A stretch of DNA of 56,380 nt, taken from the IMG/VR virus record IMGVR_UViG_3300027708_000088, positions 1-56,380 of that record. One strand, given 5' to 3'. The position numbers were made by a program, and so were the translations under genes. Each line of letters opens with the position of its first letter. Position 1 is the first letter of the stretch. Positions 41,447-49,617 of this stretch are shown piece by piece. The notes beneath the pieces were generated by a model that was not told the origin of the DNA, did not search any database, and saw nothing but the letters and a program-made list of their open reading frames with translations. The stretch is from a virus.

Positions 41447-41534
41447 GCGGTGGCAGATGGTGGTGGGTGTTGCGTCTTTGGTGGCTGTTCAAACCTTGTT
41501 GGTGTTGGTGATCGCGGCCTGGCTGGGGTTCTGA
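41430..41534 (+). CDS. 34-residue membrane peptide
   Basis: The product has a short polar start (MSRAAERWQ) and one membrane span (MVVGVASLVAVQTLLVLVI). It starts inside the end of the HTH gene and its TGA overlaps the next ATG (TGATG). The ribosome binding site is weak, so coupling must carry translation. Function unknown. Confidence 0.5.
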   Translation: MSRAAERWQMVVGVASLVAVQTLLVLVIAAWLGF

Positions 41535-41719
41535 TGAACATTTCCAATCTGAGCCGTGAGCAGCGGCAGGATTTGATTGACCAGTTGACTGCCACGCGCC
41601 GGCAGGTCGATCTTGACATTCGTATCGCTAAAAAAGCGATTGCCGACATGCAGGCTGAGTTGGACAGGCGTGAGTCCCGTCTGGCCGACATCGATCACTC
41701 GCTGGGGCATCTGAAGTGA
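41534..41719 (+). CDS. Coiled-coil small protein
   Basis: The 61-residue product is almost entirely one charged helix with heptad spacing (LSREQRQDLIDQLTATRRQ, then IAKKAIADMQAELDRRESRL) and probably forms a coiled coil. The ATG overlaps the previous stop. No function can be assigned. Confidence 0.65.
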   Translation: MNISNLSREQRQDLIDQLTATRRQVDLDIRIAKKAIADMQAELDRRESRLADIDHSLGHLK

Positions 41720-41733
41720 CACGCCGACACGCC
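41718..41733 (+). repeat. Tandem GACACGCC motif
   Basis: GACACGCC occurs twice in tandem directly after a gene end. The same 8-mer lies in two other regulatory gaps near integrase and repressor (38174-38181 and 41123-41130), and the 12-mer CGACACGCCGAC is shared with 38173-38184. It may be a binding site for the repressor or another regulator. Confidence 0.45.
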
Positions 41734-41777
41734 GACAGTATCGACGGCATAATGTCGCCATATCGCGGTATGATGGA

Positions 41778-42116
41778 GTGACCCGCGAGAAGCACACACG
41801 CTCTACTGAGGCGTTTACCGCCCAGACATCCAAAGAACTGGTCATTGATCGGGTTTTGGATGTGACTAGCAGGTTTGGGTTGCCGTGGTCAAGGTCGAAG
41901 GTTCGCCGGCTGTTGGTTGTGTGGGAGCGCCAAGTGATGCCGTTAGGTCGCTGGGATTTCCCAGACTTTGTGATCCACAAGATGCAGTTGACAGCGGAGC
42001 AGGCGCGCTGTGAGCGCGCAGCGATTGATGCGTTGCGAGCAGTTTTGACTTACCACGATCCGACTGGTTTATCGGCGTCGATCCGCGCCGACCGTAGAGA
42101 TGGGAACAGAGCATGA
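41778..42116 (+). CDS. Hypothetical early protein
   Basis: The 112-residue, mainly helical product contains SKELVIDRVLDVTSRFGLPW, a basic SRSKVRRLLVVWER segment and a C-terminal helix with LTAEQARCERAAIDALR. It might be a small DNA-binding protein, but no motif is decisive. GTG start; it overlaps the next gene by 4 bases. Confidence 0.62.
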   Translation: MTREKHTRSTEAFTAQTSKELVIDRVLDVTSRFGLPWSRSKVRRLLVVWERQVMPLGRWDFPDFVIHKMQLTAEQARCERAAIDALRAVLTYHDPTGLSASIRADRRDGNRA

Positions 42117-42466
42117 GTGAACTGGCTGAATTTTTATCTCCGCTGCCCGAGGTTGGTGTGCCGGTGTTAGTTGCGCCGGGTGTGGTCCAGGTCGATGACT
42201 ACACGTTCGATGTGGAAACCATTGCTGATGCTGCGGTGGATGAGGCACGGTATGTGGCGTCGATTTTGGCGGCGAAACGGTTTTTGGATGAGGGTCGGGT
42301 TGCGGATTGTCGGGATCGTGCGTTGAAGGCGGCGCAGATCGCTCTCGACAATTTTGAGACTCAGTTTCCCAGTGATTACAAGTGCCAGTTTGCGCCTGAC
42401 ACAAATTCGCCGTTTTACAAGATGGCTGATGCGATCTTGGCGGCTATCGATGAAGGGGAGTTGTGA
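42113..42466 (+). CDS. Hypothetical early protein
   Basis: The 117-residue acidic product has a short beta start (VGVPVLVAPGVVQVDDYTFD) and then a helical body (EARYVASILAAKRFLDEG, DRALKAAQIALDNFETQ). ATGA overlap with the previous gene. Function unknown. Confidence 0.62.
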   Translation: MSELAEFLSPLPEVGVPVLVAPGVVQVDDYTFDVETIADAAVDEARYVASILAAKRFLDEGRVADCRDRALKAAQIALDNFETQFPSDYKCQFAPDTNSPFYKMADAILAAIDEGEL

Positions 42467-42467
42467 C

Positions 42468-42797
42468 GTGGGAAAGAAGAAGGACGTTCTTGCTGCTGCG
42501 TTGGCTGATTATGCGTCGGTGTGTAAGACGCCGGCTGAGCTTGAGGCGTTACCTAACGGCTCCATCGTTTTCGGTCAGATTGAGGAGTACACGGGTCATT
42601 ACCTTCTTGTGAAGGATGATTTGGCGTGGGCCGATTTGCGTGGCCCATACGGCGAAGCCAACTTGATGTGCCCTTCCTGGTTTACTTTCGACGTTCTCAT
42701 AGAGAGTGGCGAAATTGAGATTGTCGATGATTACACGCCGGAACTTCCAGTCTTAGTTCTGCACAGTTCTTATATCGATCCTGATGACGGCATCTGA
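42468..42797 (+). CDS. Hypothetical early protein
   Basis: The 109-residue product starts MGKKKDVLAAALADYASV (GTG at 42468, one base after the preceding TGA, with GGGGAG upstream). The rest is beta-rich and acidic, ending YTPELPVLVLHSSYIDPDD. The frame is open further upstream but only over the previous gene. No family recognised. Confidence 0.6.
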   Translation: MGKKKDVLAAALADYASVCKTPAELEALPNGSIVFGQIEEYTGHYLLVKDDLAWADLRGPYGEANLMCPSWFTFDVLIESGEIEIVDDYTPELPVLVLHSSYIDPDDGI

Positions 42798-42996
42798 GTT
42801 TCTGCATGAGCGCAGTGTTCTGATTTTGGCGATCCGCGATGTCGATTCGCGGTTGCGCGATCTGCTTGACCAGGCCGGCACTTACCGTGCGAGTGCTGAG
42901 GTTCGCGAGTTGTTTGAGTGCCGCTCAGGTTTGGTGGATCGGCTGTCGGGTTATCAGTGTGATGCTCCGACGTTGCCTGACGTGCTGGGTCTGTGA
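42784..42996 (+). CDS. Hypothetical helical protein
   Basis: The 70-residue product is helical (SVLILAIRDVDSRLRDLLDQ, then SAEVRELFECRSGLVDRLSG). It starts 14 bases inside the preceding gene and ends with a GTGA overlap with the next. Function unknown. Confidence 0.58.
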   Translation: MTASEFLHERSVLILAIRDVDSRLRDLLDQAGTYRASAEVRELFECRSGLVDRLSGYQCDAPTLPDVLGL

Positions 42997-43139
42997 AGGC
43001 AAGCGACGAGGCGAATGCCGCGTATCGGCAGGGCTTGTGTATCGACTGCCGGAAGGTTCGTTATTCGGCCGGCCGACCGAGATGTAACGAGTGTCATGCG
43101 GCGATGAGGCAGCACCAAAGCCAAGGAGGATCGTCGTGA
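42993..43139 (+). CDS. 48-residue zinc-ribbon protein
   Basis: The short product has CIDC and, 11 residues later, CNEC followed by His, a compact zinc ribbon, with a Ser/Gly/Gln tail. GTG overlaps the upstream TGA by 4 bases, and its own stop overlaps the methyltransferase GTG. Small zinc ribbons next to recombination genes are common in phages; function unknown. Confidence 0.6.
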   Translation: MKASDEANAAYRQGLCIDCRKVRYSAGRPRCNECHAAMRQHQSQGGSS

Positions 43140-44065
43140 CTGATTTGACGTTAGTGGAGTTGTTCTCCGGTATTGGCGGTTTCTCTTGCGCGTTTGAACG
43201 TGCCGGGGTTCAGACGGTTGCTGCGGTAGAGATTGATTCTGCCGCGCGAACGGTGTTCAAAAGTCATTTTCCTGACGCTTTTTTGTTTGATGACGTGACG
43301 AAGGTGAGTGGCGATGACATTCGGGCAACTGGGTTTAATCCTCAGCGGGGAATCCTCACCGGGGGATGGCCGTGCCAAGACATCAGCAACGCCGGAAAGC
43401 AAAAGGGTCTTGCCGGCGGCAGGTCAGGTTTGTTCAGCGAAGTGGTGCGGCTGCTGGGAGAACTCAAGCCTCGCTGGTTTGTCCTTGAAAACGTCCCCAA
43501 TCTGCTCACGATTAACGGTGGACGGGACATGGGAACCGTTATCGGGGCGCTGGTTGGCTGCGGGTACGGGGTCAGCTACAGGGTTTTGGACGCACAGTTT
43601 TTCGGAATCCCCCAGCGCCGCCGCCGAATCTTCTTTGTCGGACATCTTGGAGATACCGGGTCCGCATCTGCTGAAGTTCTTTTTGAGTCCGAGGGCGGCG
43701 TCAGGAATTTTACGCAGGGCAGCAAACCGGAACCGTTGTCTGCCAGAGGATTTGGTGTCGGCCCTGAAAACAGTGGCGGCGAGTTAAGTGCGCGAACGAT
43801 TATTTCCACCCTTCAGGGCGGCGGTAAGCGTGGCTATCGGATCGATGCGGAGGGTGCGGCCGGCGGCCACCTGATTGTTTCGCGTAGCGATTTGGGTGTT
43901 CGGCGTTTGACTCCATTGGAGTGTGAACGGTTGCAGGGTTTCCCTGACGGCTGGACTGGCGGTGAATCTGATTCGGGGCGGTATCGGATGTTGGGTAATG
44001 CGGTTGCGGTTCCCGTTGTGCAGTGGATCGCGAACAGGATTGTTGAGATTGATGGGGGAATTTAG
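43136..44065 (+). CDS. DNA (cytosine-5) methyltransferase
   Basis: The 309-residue enzyme shows the ordered motifs of C5-methyltransferases: I (ELFSGIGGF, 8-16), IV with catalytic Cys at 80 (GGWPCQDIS), VI (LENVPN, 117-122), VIII (PQRRRRIFFVG, 159-169), and IX/X near the end (LTPLECERLQGFPDGW, RYRMLGNAV). It transfers methyl groups from AdoMet to cytosine. GTG at 43136 with AAGGAGG upstream. No cognate restriction enzyme is adjacent, so it probably protects phage DNA from host restriction. Confidence 0.93.
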   Translation: MTDLTLVELFSGIGGFSCAFERAGVQTVAAVEIDSAARTVFKSHFPDAFLFDDVTKVSGDDIRATGFNPQRGILTGGWPCQDISNAGKQKGLAGGRSGLFSEVVRLLGELKPRWFVLENVPNLLTINGGRDMGTVIGALVGCGYGVSYRVLDAQFFGIPQRRRRIFFVGHLGDTGSASAEVLFESEGGVRNFTQGSKPEPLSARGFGVGPENSGGELSARTIISTLQGGGKRGYRIDAEGAAGGHLIVSRSDLGVRRLTPLECERLQGFPDGWTGGESDSGRYRMLGNAVAVPVVQWIANRIVEIDGGI

Positions 44066-44905
44066 GTGACTGATTACAGCATTGTTCGCGATTTTTGGAA
44101 TCGTCCGTATGTGACTCAGGATGGTGAGGCTCTGGAGTTTGTGCAGGGGCGTAAGTCTCCGGTGAATGCTGAGGCGTACACCAGGATCAGCACGCTGTCG
44201 GGTGCGCTGGACGATAAGGGCGGTTTGGTTGATTGGACTGCCGCTATGGCGATGCTCGGGGTTGTGAAGTCGAAAAGCATTGCAGCCCAGGTGGCGCATC
44301 TGGCGTCGGCGCATGAAGCGCCGTGGTATTCCGATGGTAAGAAGCCGTTAAAAGAGTTGGTGCGTAAGGCTAAGGAGCTTGGCGGTGCTGATGATGCGGC
44401 CGGCATGGGCACTGCGTTTCACGGCATTTGTGAGTGTCTAGACCTTGGTGTTGATCCGCAGTATGTGCCGGATGAGATGAAGCCTTGGGTGGATGCCCGT
44501 CAGGCTGCGGTGCGCGGCTATGAGCCGTTCCTTGTGGAGCCGTTTGTGATTAATGATGAGTTGAAGGTTGCCGGTAATCCTGATCGTTTCCTTCGGGATA
44601 AAGAGACAGGAATTGTGTATGCCGCCGACGATAAGACGGGTACTGATGAGCCTGATTATCCGCTGAAGGTGACGATTCAGGTGGCTATCGCTTCTCGGTC
44701 TGTGTTGTATGACCAGGCGACGGGTGTTCGTACTTCGATTGATTGTGATCAGGATCGCGGGATTTTGATTCACACGCCGATGCGTTCGGGTGAGCCGCGC
44801 AGTGTGTTGTATTGGCTTGACCTGAATAAGGGTTGGGAGTTGGCGCAGTTGGCTGCGACGGTGCGGGACAGTAAGAAGGTCAGCAAGCTGGAGAAGGTGA
44901 AGTAG
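44066..44905 (+). CDS. RecB/Cas4-like exonuclease (PD-(D/E)XK)
   Basis: The 279-residue product has GTAFHGICE (~114-122), GNPDRFL (~172) and ADDKTGT (~189), the arrangement of the RecB-type nuclease core in phage recombination exonucleases. It likely resects double-stranded ends for the annealing protein encoded next. GTG start directly after the methyltransferase stop. Confidence 0.82.
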   Translation: MTDYSIVRDFWNRPYVTQDGEALEFVQGRKSPVNAEAYTRISTLSGALDDKGGLVDWTAAMAMLGVVKSKSIAAQVAHLASAHEAPWYSDGKKPLKELVRKAKELGGADDAAGMGTAFHGICECLDLGVDPQYVPDEMKPWVDARQAAVRGYEPFLVEPFVINDELKVAGNPDRFLRDKETGIVYAADDKTGTDEPDYPLKVTIQVAIASRSVLYDQATGVRTSIDCDQDRGILIHTPMRSGEPRSVLYWLDLNKGWELAQLAATVRDSKKVSKLEKVK

Positions 44906-45622
44906 ATGGCTTTTAGTCAACGCCAGGTGCAGCAGTTGCTTGCGCCTATTAACGCGAAGCGTGTGTTGCGGGATGGCAAGGGTCAGGCTCATGTGTCGCA
45001 GCATGATGTGACGGCGCACCTGAATCGCATCTTTGGTTTCGCCGGCTGGGATAAGGAAATCCTGCATGAGGAGTTGGTTTTTGAGCAGGAACGCAACACC
45101 AACGGCAAGCCTGCGGGTCGGTGGGATGTGTGCTATCGGGTTCGGATTCGCCTGATCGTTCGGGATGCTGATGGCGTTGAGCAGACCCGTAAGGATGAGG
45201 GTTCTGTGGGTACGGCGCAGAATCAGACGCGCGCCGATGCACACAAGCTGGCGTACACGTCTGCCATCTCTTTGGCGTTGAAGCGCGCGGCCAAAGACTT
45301 AGGCGATCAGTTCGGCCTGTCGCTGTACAACAAGGGCCAGTTGACTGCGTTGGTGAAAAGCACGCTGGTTGGCTTGGATGAGCAGCCGGCCGATGTCCAG
45401 GCCGATGTCGAGGACATTGTGGCGATGGGTGATGGCGAGCATGAGCCTGATCCGGCGGCGTTGGCTCGCGACGAGTTGCGCGATTACTGCGACGGCAAGC
45501 ACAACTTGAAGGCTGTCGCCGGGGCGTTTGTGGCGAAGTATGGATTGGAGTTGAATCGCGCAGACGCTGACGATGTCTCATCGTTCACTGCCTTGTTGAA
45601 GCAAGGCTTGGTAGCTGTCTGA
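44906..45622 (+). CDS. Rad52-like single-strand annealing protein
   Basis: The 238-residue product has the Rad52/22-type N-terminal core found in actinophages: VSQHDVTAHLNRIFGFAGWD, YRVRIRLIVRDADG, GSVGTAQNQTRADAHKLA and ISLALKRAAKDLGDQFGL. It anneals complementary single strands and probably works with the exonuclease upstream. The C-terminal ~60 residues are acidic and less conserved in look. Confidence 0.85.
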   Translation: MAFSQRQVQQLLAPINAKRVLRDGKGQAHVSQHDVTAHLNRIFGFAGWDKEILHEELVFEQERNTNGKPAGRWDVCYRVRIRLIVRDADGVEQTRKDEGSVGTAQNQTRADAHKLAYTSAISLALKRAAKDLGDQFGLSLYNKGQLTALVKSTLVGLDEQPADVQADVEDIVAMGDGEHEPDPAALARDELRDYCDGKHNLKAVAGAFVAKYGLELNRADADDVSSFTALLKQGLVAV

Positions 45623-45999
45623 TGGCCGAGGATGCAGACATCACTGTGGACTGGAATCCAGTCATGGTGGAGAAAGCCATCTACCGTTGCTCTCAGCGGA
45701 TCGCCAAAGGTGTTTTGAAAGCGGATGAGGCGTACCGAAAGTTTTTGGATGCTGACCGCGACTATGACATGGCGTTTGCACGATCCTATTTGGGTCACGG
45801 TGATCGGCCGGCGCATGAGCGTAAGTATCTCGCGGAGTTGGCTACCGAGTTTGAGCGCGCCCAGCGCGATGTTGCTGATGCCGCCTACAAGTTGATGGCG
45901 TCGAATCAGCGTGCAATCCAGGGGGAGCTTGAGGCTCTTCGCAGTATTGGTACGTCGGTGCGGCAGGCGTACTCGACAGCGGGAATTGGTGAGCGATGA
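45622..45999 (+). CDS. Hypothetical helical protein
   Basis: The 125-residue helical product contains MVEKAIYRCSQRIAKGVLKA, DRDYDMAFARSYLGHGDRPA and a C-terminal helix that may be coiled-coil (NQRAIQGELEALRSIG). The ATG overlaps the Rad52-like stop. Proteins of this type follow recombination genes in many phages; function unknown. Confidence 0.65.
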   Translation: MAEDADITVDWNPVMVEKAIYRCSQRIAKGVLKADEAYRKFLDADRDYDMAFARSYLGHGDRPAHERKYLAELATEFERAQRDVADAAYKLMASNQRAIQGELEALRSIGTSVRQAYSTAGIGER

Positions 46000-46220
46000 G
46001 TGATCGCAGGTTGGGTGATCCGGTCAATCATCCCGCCCACTACACCAAGCATCCCAGCGGTATCGAATGCATACAGGTAACGGAACACTTCAACTATTGC
46101 ATCGGCAACGCAATTAAGTATTTGTGGCGTGCGGACAGCAAGAACGATGCAGTTGAAGACCTTCGCAAAGCTGCCTGGTACATCGAACGTGAAATTGAAA
46201 GGCGCGTGAATGAAGTCTGA
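45996..46220 (+). CDS. DUF3310 (SaV-like) protein
   Basis: The 74-residue product matches DUF3310 closely: DPVNHPAHYTKHPSGIECI, IGNAIKYLWRADSKN and DLRKAAWYIEREI. Family members are common in phage replication regions and are sometimes described as nucleotide-kinase-like, but a reaction is not established. It overlaps the upstream gene by 4 bases. Confidence 0.85.
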   Translation: MSDRRLGDPVNHPAHYTKHPSGIECIQVTEHFNYCIGNAIKYLWRADSKNDAVEDLRKAAWYIEREIERRVNEV

Positions 46221-46305
46221 TACAGCGTTGGCTGTGGGTGTGTGGGCGGCGTGTTTCGGCCCGTTGATGTTGTCTTTGTGGATGTCCGGTAGGGGATCAA
46301 TGTGA
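46210..46305 (+). CDS. 31-residue membrane peptide
   Basis: The product has one span (LAVGVWAACFGPLMLSLWM) with short polar ends. It overlaps the DUF3310 gene by 11 bases, and its stop overlaps the next GTG by 4 bases. Without such a gene this stretch would be empty between tightly packed genes. Function unknown. Confidence 0.5.
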   Translation: MKSDTALAVGVWAACFGPLMLSLWMSGRGSM

Positions 46306-46421
46306 TTGTCCTTGTGGGGTTGGGTTGCGCTGCGTTAGCGGTAGTGACTGGTCTGACGGTGTATGTGTATTTCGGCGCGTATTGGGACGAGTACAAACGG
46401 GGTGATGATGTTGAACATTGA
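46302..46421 (+). CDS. 39-residue membrane peptide
   Basis: The product starts with a membrane span (IVLVGLGCAALAVVTGLTVY) followed by a polar tail (YWDEYKRGDDVEH). GTG overlaps the preceding TGA, and AGGGG lies upstream. It follows directly on another membrane peptide, so the two may act together. Confidence 0.52.
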   Translation: MIVLVGLGCAALAVVTGLTVYVYFGAYWDEYKRGDDVEH

Positions 46422-46662
46422 TCGCGAGTGGCTTCGCATGGTCAAGGACGGCAAAAAACTTGTCGATGAACTTCCGGCCATGATCGATACCGTCTATGAC
46501 ATAAGGGACAGATTCGTGCTGAAACGTCAGTTCAAGGCGAGCAGCGAAAACTTTAAGCAAGCCGTCGATGCGGGATGCAATCCGATTTTTTCCTACGGGG
46601 AGTTGGCAGGAATGTTCTGCCTGATTGAAGATTTATCCCTGAAGCGTGAAACCGCCGAGTGA
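46408..46662 (+). CDS. Hypothetical helical protein
   Basis: The 84-residue product starts MLNIDREWLRMVKDGKKL (ATG at 46408 or 46405, after CGGGG). It is helical throughout with DTVYDIRDRFVLKRQFKA and an ELAGMFCLIEDL end. It overlaps the membrane peptide gene and the HNH gene. Function unknown. Confidence 0.58.
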   Translation: MLNIDREWLRMVKDGKKLVDELPAMIDTVYDIRDRFVLKRQFKASSENFKQAVDAGCNPIFSYGELAGMFCLIEDLSLKRETAE

Positions 46663-46972
46663 GCGTGTCTGCCGGCGCATTGTCCTAGCGCGCTCTGAGG
46701 GTTTGTGTGAGCGGTGTTGTCGGGCGACAAGCCTATCTATGCATCACCGTCTGAAGCGCGGCCAGGGCGGCTTGTGGTGCCCGTCGAACATTGTTGCGGT
46801 GTGCGGCTCGGGCACCACGGGTTGTCACGGCTGGATTGAAAGTCATCCCGACGCCGCTGAGGCTAAGGGTTTTCATGTGCGCCCGTGGTGTGACCCGGCG
46901 TCAACTGCTATTCGGTATCGGTGGTCGCAATGGGCATTCCTGACTGTTGAAGGTGGAGTCGATTACCAATGA
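46646..46972 (+). CDS. HNH endonuclease-like protein
   Basis: The 108-residue product has a CERCCRA zinc knuckle, LSMHHRLKRGQGG (the catalytic HH pair), CPSNIVAVCGSGTTGCHGWIE and HP, the signature of a phage HNH family. It may nick DNA in replication or recombination. GTG at 46646 lies 17 bases inside the previous gene. Confidence 0.8.
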   Translation: MKPPSERVCRRIVLARSEGLCERCCRATSLSMHHRLKRGQGGLWCPSNIVAVCGSGTTGCHGWIESHPDAAEAKGFHVRPWCDPASTAIRYRWSQWAFLTVEGGVDYQ

Positions 46973-47133
46973 GTGAAACCGCTGGGGCGAAGCCGTGGGA
47001 CACACCGGGCCTGCCGTCGCGCGAACAGGTTGATCGGTGCCGGCACCACACGCATTGCGCTTACCGCGACGATGATCCGGCGAGATGCCCACTATGTCAC
47101 GCCACGCTTGTGAAGTGTTGCTGTGACATCTGA
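46969..47133 (+). CDS. 54-residue Cys/His-rich protein
   Basis: The short product has C-R-H-H-T-H-C, then CPLC followed by His and CCC near the end, a dense metal-binding pattern. The ATG overlaps the HNH stop by 4 bases, and the 3' end overlaps the next gene by 11 bases. No family is recognised. Confidence 0.58.
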   Translation: MSETAGAKPWDTPGLPSREQVDRCRHHTHCAYRDDDPARCPLCHATLVKCCCDI

Positions 47134-47800
47134 CTTTGGGCGTATCCATCGACGGTTTCACGCGCATCCGAAAGTTACCCAGGCTGGCTTAGAGGCTGTT
47201 GGCTTGTGGACGGTCTGCAATTCGTATTCTCGGGACCAAAGAACTAGGGGTTTCATTTCGTTCCTTGTTGCTGAGGGTTTCGATCCGACTGGCGCGGTAG
47301 CTGCTCGGCTTGTTGAGGCGAAGCTGTGGGTGCGTGACGATGAGCGCGGCGGCTATGTGTTTAACGATTGGCTTGAGTGGAACGGTGACGAGGAGCCGAA
47401 ATCGAATGCCGCGAAGCTCGTCGCCAGCATCGTGAAGGGGCATCCGAGTGAGGTCACGCAGAAACTTCAAGGTCACGTTTCTGACCTTCTGTTAGAAGGC
47501 ACTGAGTGGGATGTCATTCGGGCGGCATTGAAGATGTGGCTGACGAAGGGTAATGCACCACCTAAGTGGTTACCTCTGCTGGTTTCTGATGTGTTGAGGC
47601 AGCGTCAAGACGGCGAACTTGTGATGGCTTTGCGTCAGGCGTTTACCACTGGCACGCCGGCACCGCTGGCACGGTTCGGTCTGATTTTTACAACACCCGA
47701 TATACCTCGCGAGGTGACGGGTGACGCGGTGGGAATTTTTTACCGCGATGCAGTACGGGAATGGGTCAAAGCAATATGCAAAGAAAAGGGGATCGAATGA
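47123..47800 (+). CDS. Putative replication-initiation (replisome organiser-like) protein
   Basis: The 225-residue product starts with SDFGRIHRRFHAHPKVTQAG and GLWTVCNSYSRDQRTRGFIS, the pattern of winged-helix N-terminal domains in phage replisome organisers. A second helical domain follows (~105-225). It lies a few genes before the DnaB-like helicase, which fits a role in origin recognition or helicase loading. GTG start. The call is an inference from layout. Confidence 0.55.
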   Translation: MTSDFGRIHRRFHAHPKVTQAGLEAVGLWTVCNSYSRDQRTRGFISFLVAEGFDPTGAVAARLVEAKLWVRDDERGGYVFNDWLEWNGDEEPKSNAAKLVASIVKGHPSEVTQKLQGHVSDLLLEGTEWDVIRAALKMWLTKGNAPPKWLPLLVSDVLRQRQDGELVMALRQAFTTGTPAPLARFGLIFTTPDIPREVTGDAVGIFYRDAVREWVKAICKEKGIE

Positions 47801-48117
47801 CTACCGCAACAACGAGGGCGCGCACCACTGATCCGATCACGTCGAAGCTATCTGGCGATCCCACGTTGGGAAGCAGAGATTCGCAGAAGGCCAACCTGTT
47901 GCGTGCGTTCGCCCAGGTGCGCGCCGGGTTGACAGATGAGGAAGCTGCGGCTCGCGCCGGCCTACTGACGGTTGGCTTTTGGAAACGTGCCGCCGATCTA
48001 CGCAATGACGGTTTCATTGAGTGGTCACCCAAGTACCGGGTTGGTTCGCAGGGCCGTTTGGTTGGCGTTTCGCAGATCACACCGGCTGGCCGTAACGCTT
48101 TGAAGGGGATCAAGTGA
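47797..48117 (+). CDS. Winged-helix DNA-binding-like protein
   Basis: The 106-residue product has a basic, Thr/Arg-rich start and then a wHTH-like region (LLRAFAQVRAGLTDEEAAAR, KRAADLRNDGFIEWSP) ending in SQITPAGRNALKG. This type often acts with phage replication proteins or regulates transcription. ATGA overlap with the upstream stop. Confidence 0.68.
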   Translation: MTTATTRARTTDPITSKLSGDPTLGSRDSQKANLLRAFAQVRAGLTDEEAAARAGLLTVGFWKRAADLRNDGFIEWSPKYRVGSQGRLVGVSQITPAGRNALKGIK

Positions 48118-48362
48118 CTCAGATGTTCCCGAATCCCTCAATTGTTGAGTGGCCCTTCGCTGAGGAGGAGGAGATGATTCTGACCCATGAGGATGTCATC
48201 GAATTTGTGGCGTGCTGCATCTATCAGTCAACCGATCCGACGTTCGGCTGGGGGATGATTGGTGATGAGGATAAAGAGTATTGGATGGGGTTGAGTCAGG
48301 CGGCGGTTGAGGCTGTCGCATTGCTGATCGCCGGTCCTGAGACTGATGACGAGGAAGAGTAG
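48114..48362 (+). CDS. Small acidic hypothetical protein
   Basis: The 82-residue acidic product contains THEDVIEFVACCIYQS and GLSQAAVEAVALLIAGP and ends in DDEEE. GTG overlaps the upstream stop by 4 bases, and the end overlaps the helicase gene by 17 bases. Function unknown; it could be a small partner of the helicase. Confidence 0.6.
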   Translation: MTQMFPNPSIVEWPFAEEEEMILTHEDVIEFVACCIYQSTDPTFGWGMIGDEDKEYWMGLSQAAVEAVALLIAGPETDDEEE

Positions 48363-49617
48363 TCAGCAGCCGCCTCACGATTTCATTGCAGAGCAGTGTG
48401 TTATCGGGGCGCTGCTGCTGAACAATTCGCTGATCCCCGATGTGATCAAGGTGATCACGGCAACGGATTTCTACCGACCAAACCACCAATCAATTTATGC
48501 GGCACTCATTGACATGTTCACTAAGGGTGAGCCTGCCGATCCGGTGACGGTCGGTGGTGAGCTAGAGCGTCGGGGAGAGTTGACCAAGGTTGGTGGCGCG
48601 AAGGCGCTAATCGACATGATCACCATCGTGCCTACCGCAGTGAACGCAACGTCCTATGCGCGCCAGGTGGCCGACAAGTCGAAGCTACGTCGGCTGGCCG
48701 ACGTGGGTAGCAAACTGCTTGCGGTTGCGTACACCGAGGGCATGGATGCCAACGAGGGTGTGGTTCAAGCAGAGCGGTACTTCCGCGATGTGCAGGAGCC
48801 AACTGAGGATGGGTTCTTGATGCGCCAGTTGGTCGATGAGTGGCGCACCTACATCCAAAACCCTGATGACATTATTCCGACACCGTGGTCTGACTTGAAT
48901 CGGTATTTGGCCGGCGGGTTGCGGCGCGGAAAAATGTATGTGATTGGCGGCAGACCTGGCGGCGGCAAAAGCATGGCCGGTTTGAACATTATCGGTCACC
49001 TCGCGGAAAACGATTTCCCGGTCACGGTGTTCTCGTTGGAGATGGGCAGGCTGGAGATCACTAGCCGATTATTGGCGTGGGGATCGTGGGCGAACTACGG
49101 GCAGATTTTTTCCAAGCGCATGGATCGTGACACCCATCTTCGGGTGAACGAGTACTTGGAAAGCCATCCTAAATTTCAGGATCGACTTGAGGTGATCGAT
49201 AAGGCTTCGATCACGGTTGAGGAGATTGTGGCTCATCTGCGTCAGCGTCGGCCGGCGGCGTGCTTCATCGATTACTGCCAGTTGATTAGCCCATCTGATT
49301 CCAAGATTCAGCGCCGCGAGCAGATTGATCATGTGACTCGCACTTTGAAGGTGACGGCGGGGGATGTGGGTTGCGCGATCATTTTGGCTTCGCAGTTGAA
49401 TCGCGGCCCAACTTCCGGCGGCGGGAGGGCACCCGTGATCTCTGATCTGCGCGAGTCCGGTGGCATTGAAAACGATGCAGACGTTGTCATCTTGTTGCAC
49501 CGCGAAAATTCCGATGATGTGTTTGTTCAGATGACTGTCGGTAAAAACCGCGACGGCAGGCTCGGATCGTTGCAGTACACCTTTCGGGGCGATGTCGCCA
49601 GGATTGGTGATGGCTGA
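48346..49617 (+). CDS. dnaB: DnaB-like replicative helicase
   Basis: The 423-residue product has the DnaB layout: an N-terminal helical domain (HDFIAEQCVIGALLLNN, DFYRPNHQSIYAAL), then a RecA-like ATPase with Walker A GGRPGGGKS near ~202-210, FSLEMGRLEI (H1a-like), Walker B CFIDYCQL, and the DLRESGGIENDADVV signature. It unwinds DNA at phage forks. The ATG lies 17 bases inside the previous gene. Confidence 0.93.
   Translation: MTRKSSQQPPHDFIAEQCVIGALLLNNSLIPDVIKVITATDFYRPNHQSIYAALIDMFTKGEPADPVTVGGELERRGELTKVGGAKALIDMITIVPTAVNATSYARQVADKSKLRRLADVGSKLLAVAYTEGMDANEGVVQAERYFRDVQEPTEDGFLMRQLVDEWRTYIQNPDDIIPTPWSDLNRYLAGGLRRGKMYVIGGRPGGGKSMAGLNIIGHLAENDFPVTVFSLEMGRLEITSRLLAWGSWANYGQIFSKRMDRDTHLRVNEYLESHPKFQDRLEVIDKASITVEEIVAHLRQRRPAACFIDYCQLISPSDSKIQRREQIDHVTRTLKVTAGDVGCAIILASQLNRGPTSGGGRAPVISDLRESGGIENDADVVILLHRENSDDVFVQMTVGKNRDGRLGSLQYTFRGDVARIGDG

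Noticed and set aside
44438-45244. 268-codon minus-strand open frame opposite the exonuclease and Rad52-like genes
   Set aside because: Both plus-strand genes are recognised with conserved motifs; the antisense frame has none.
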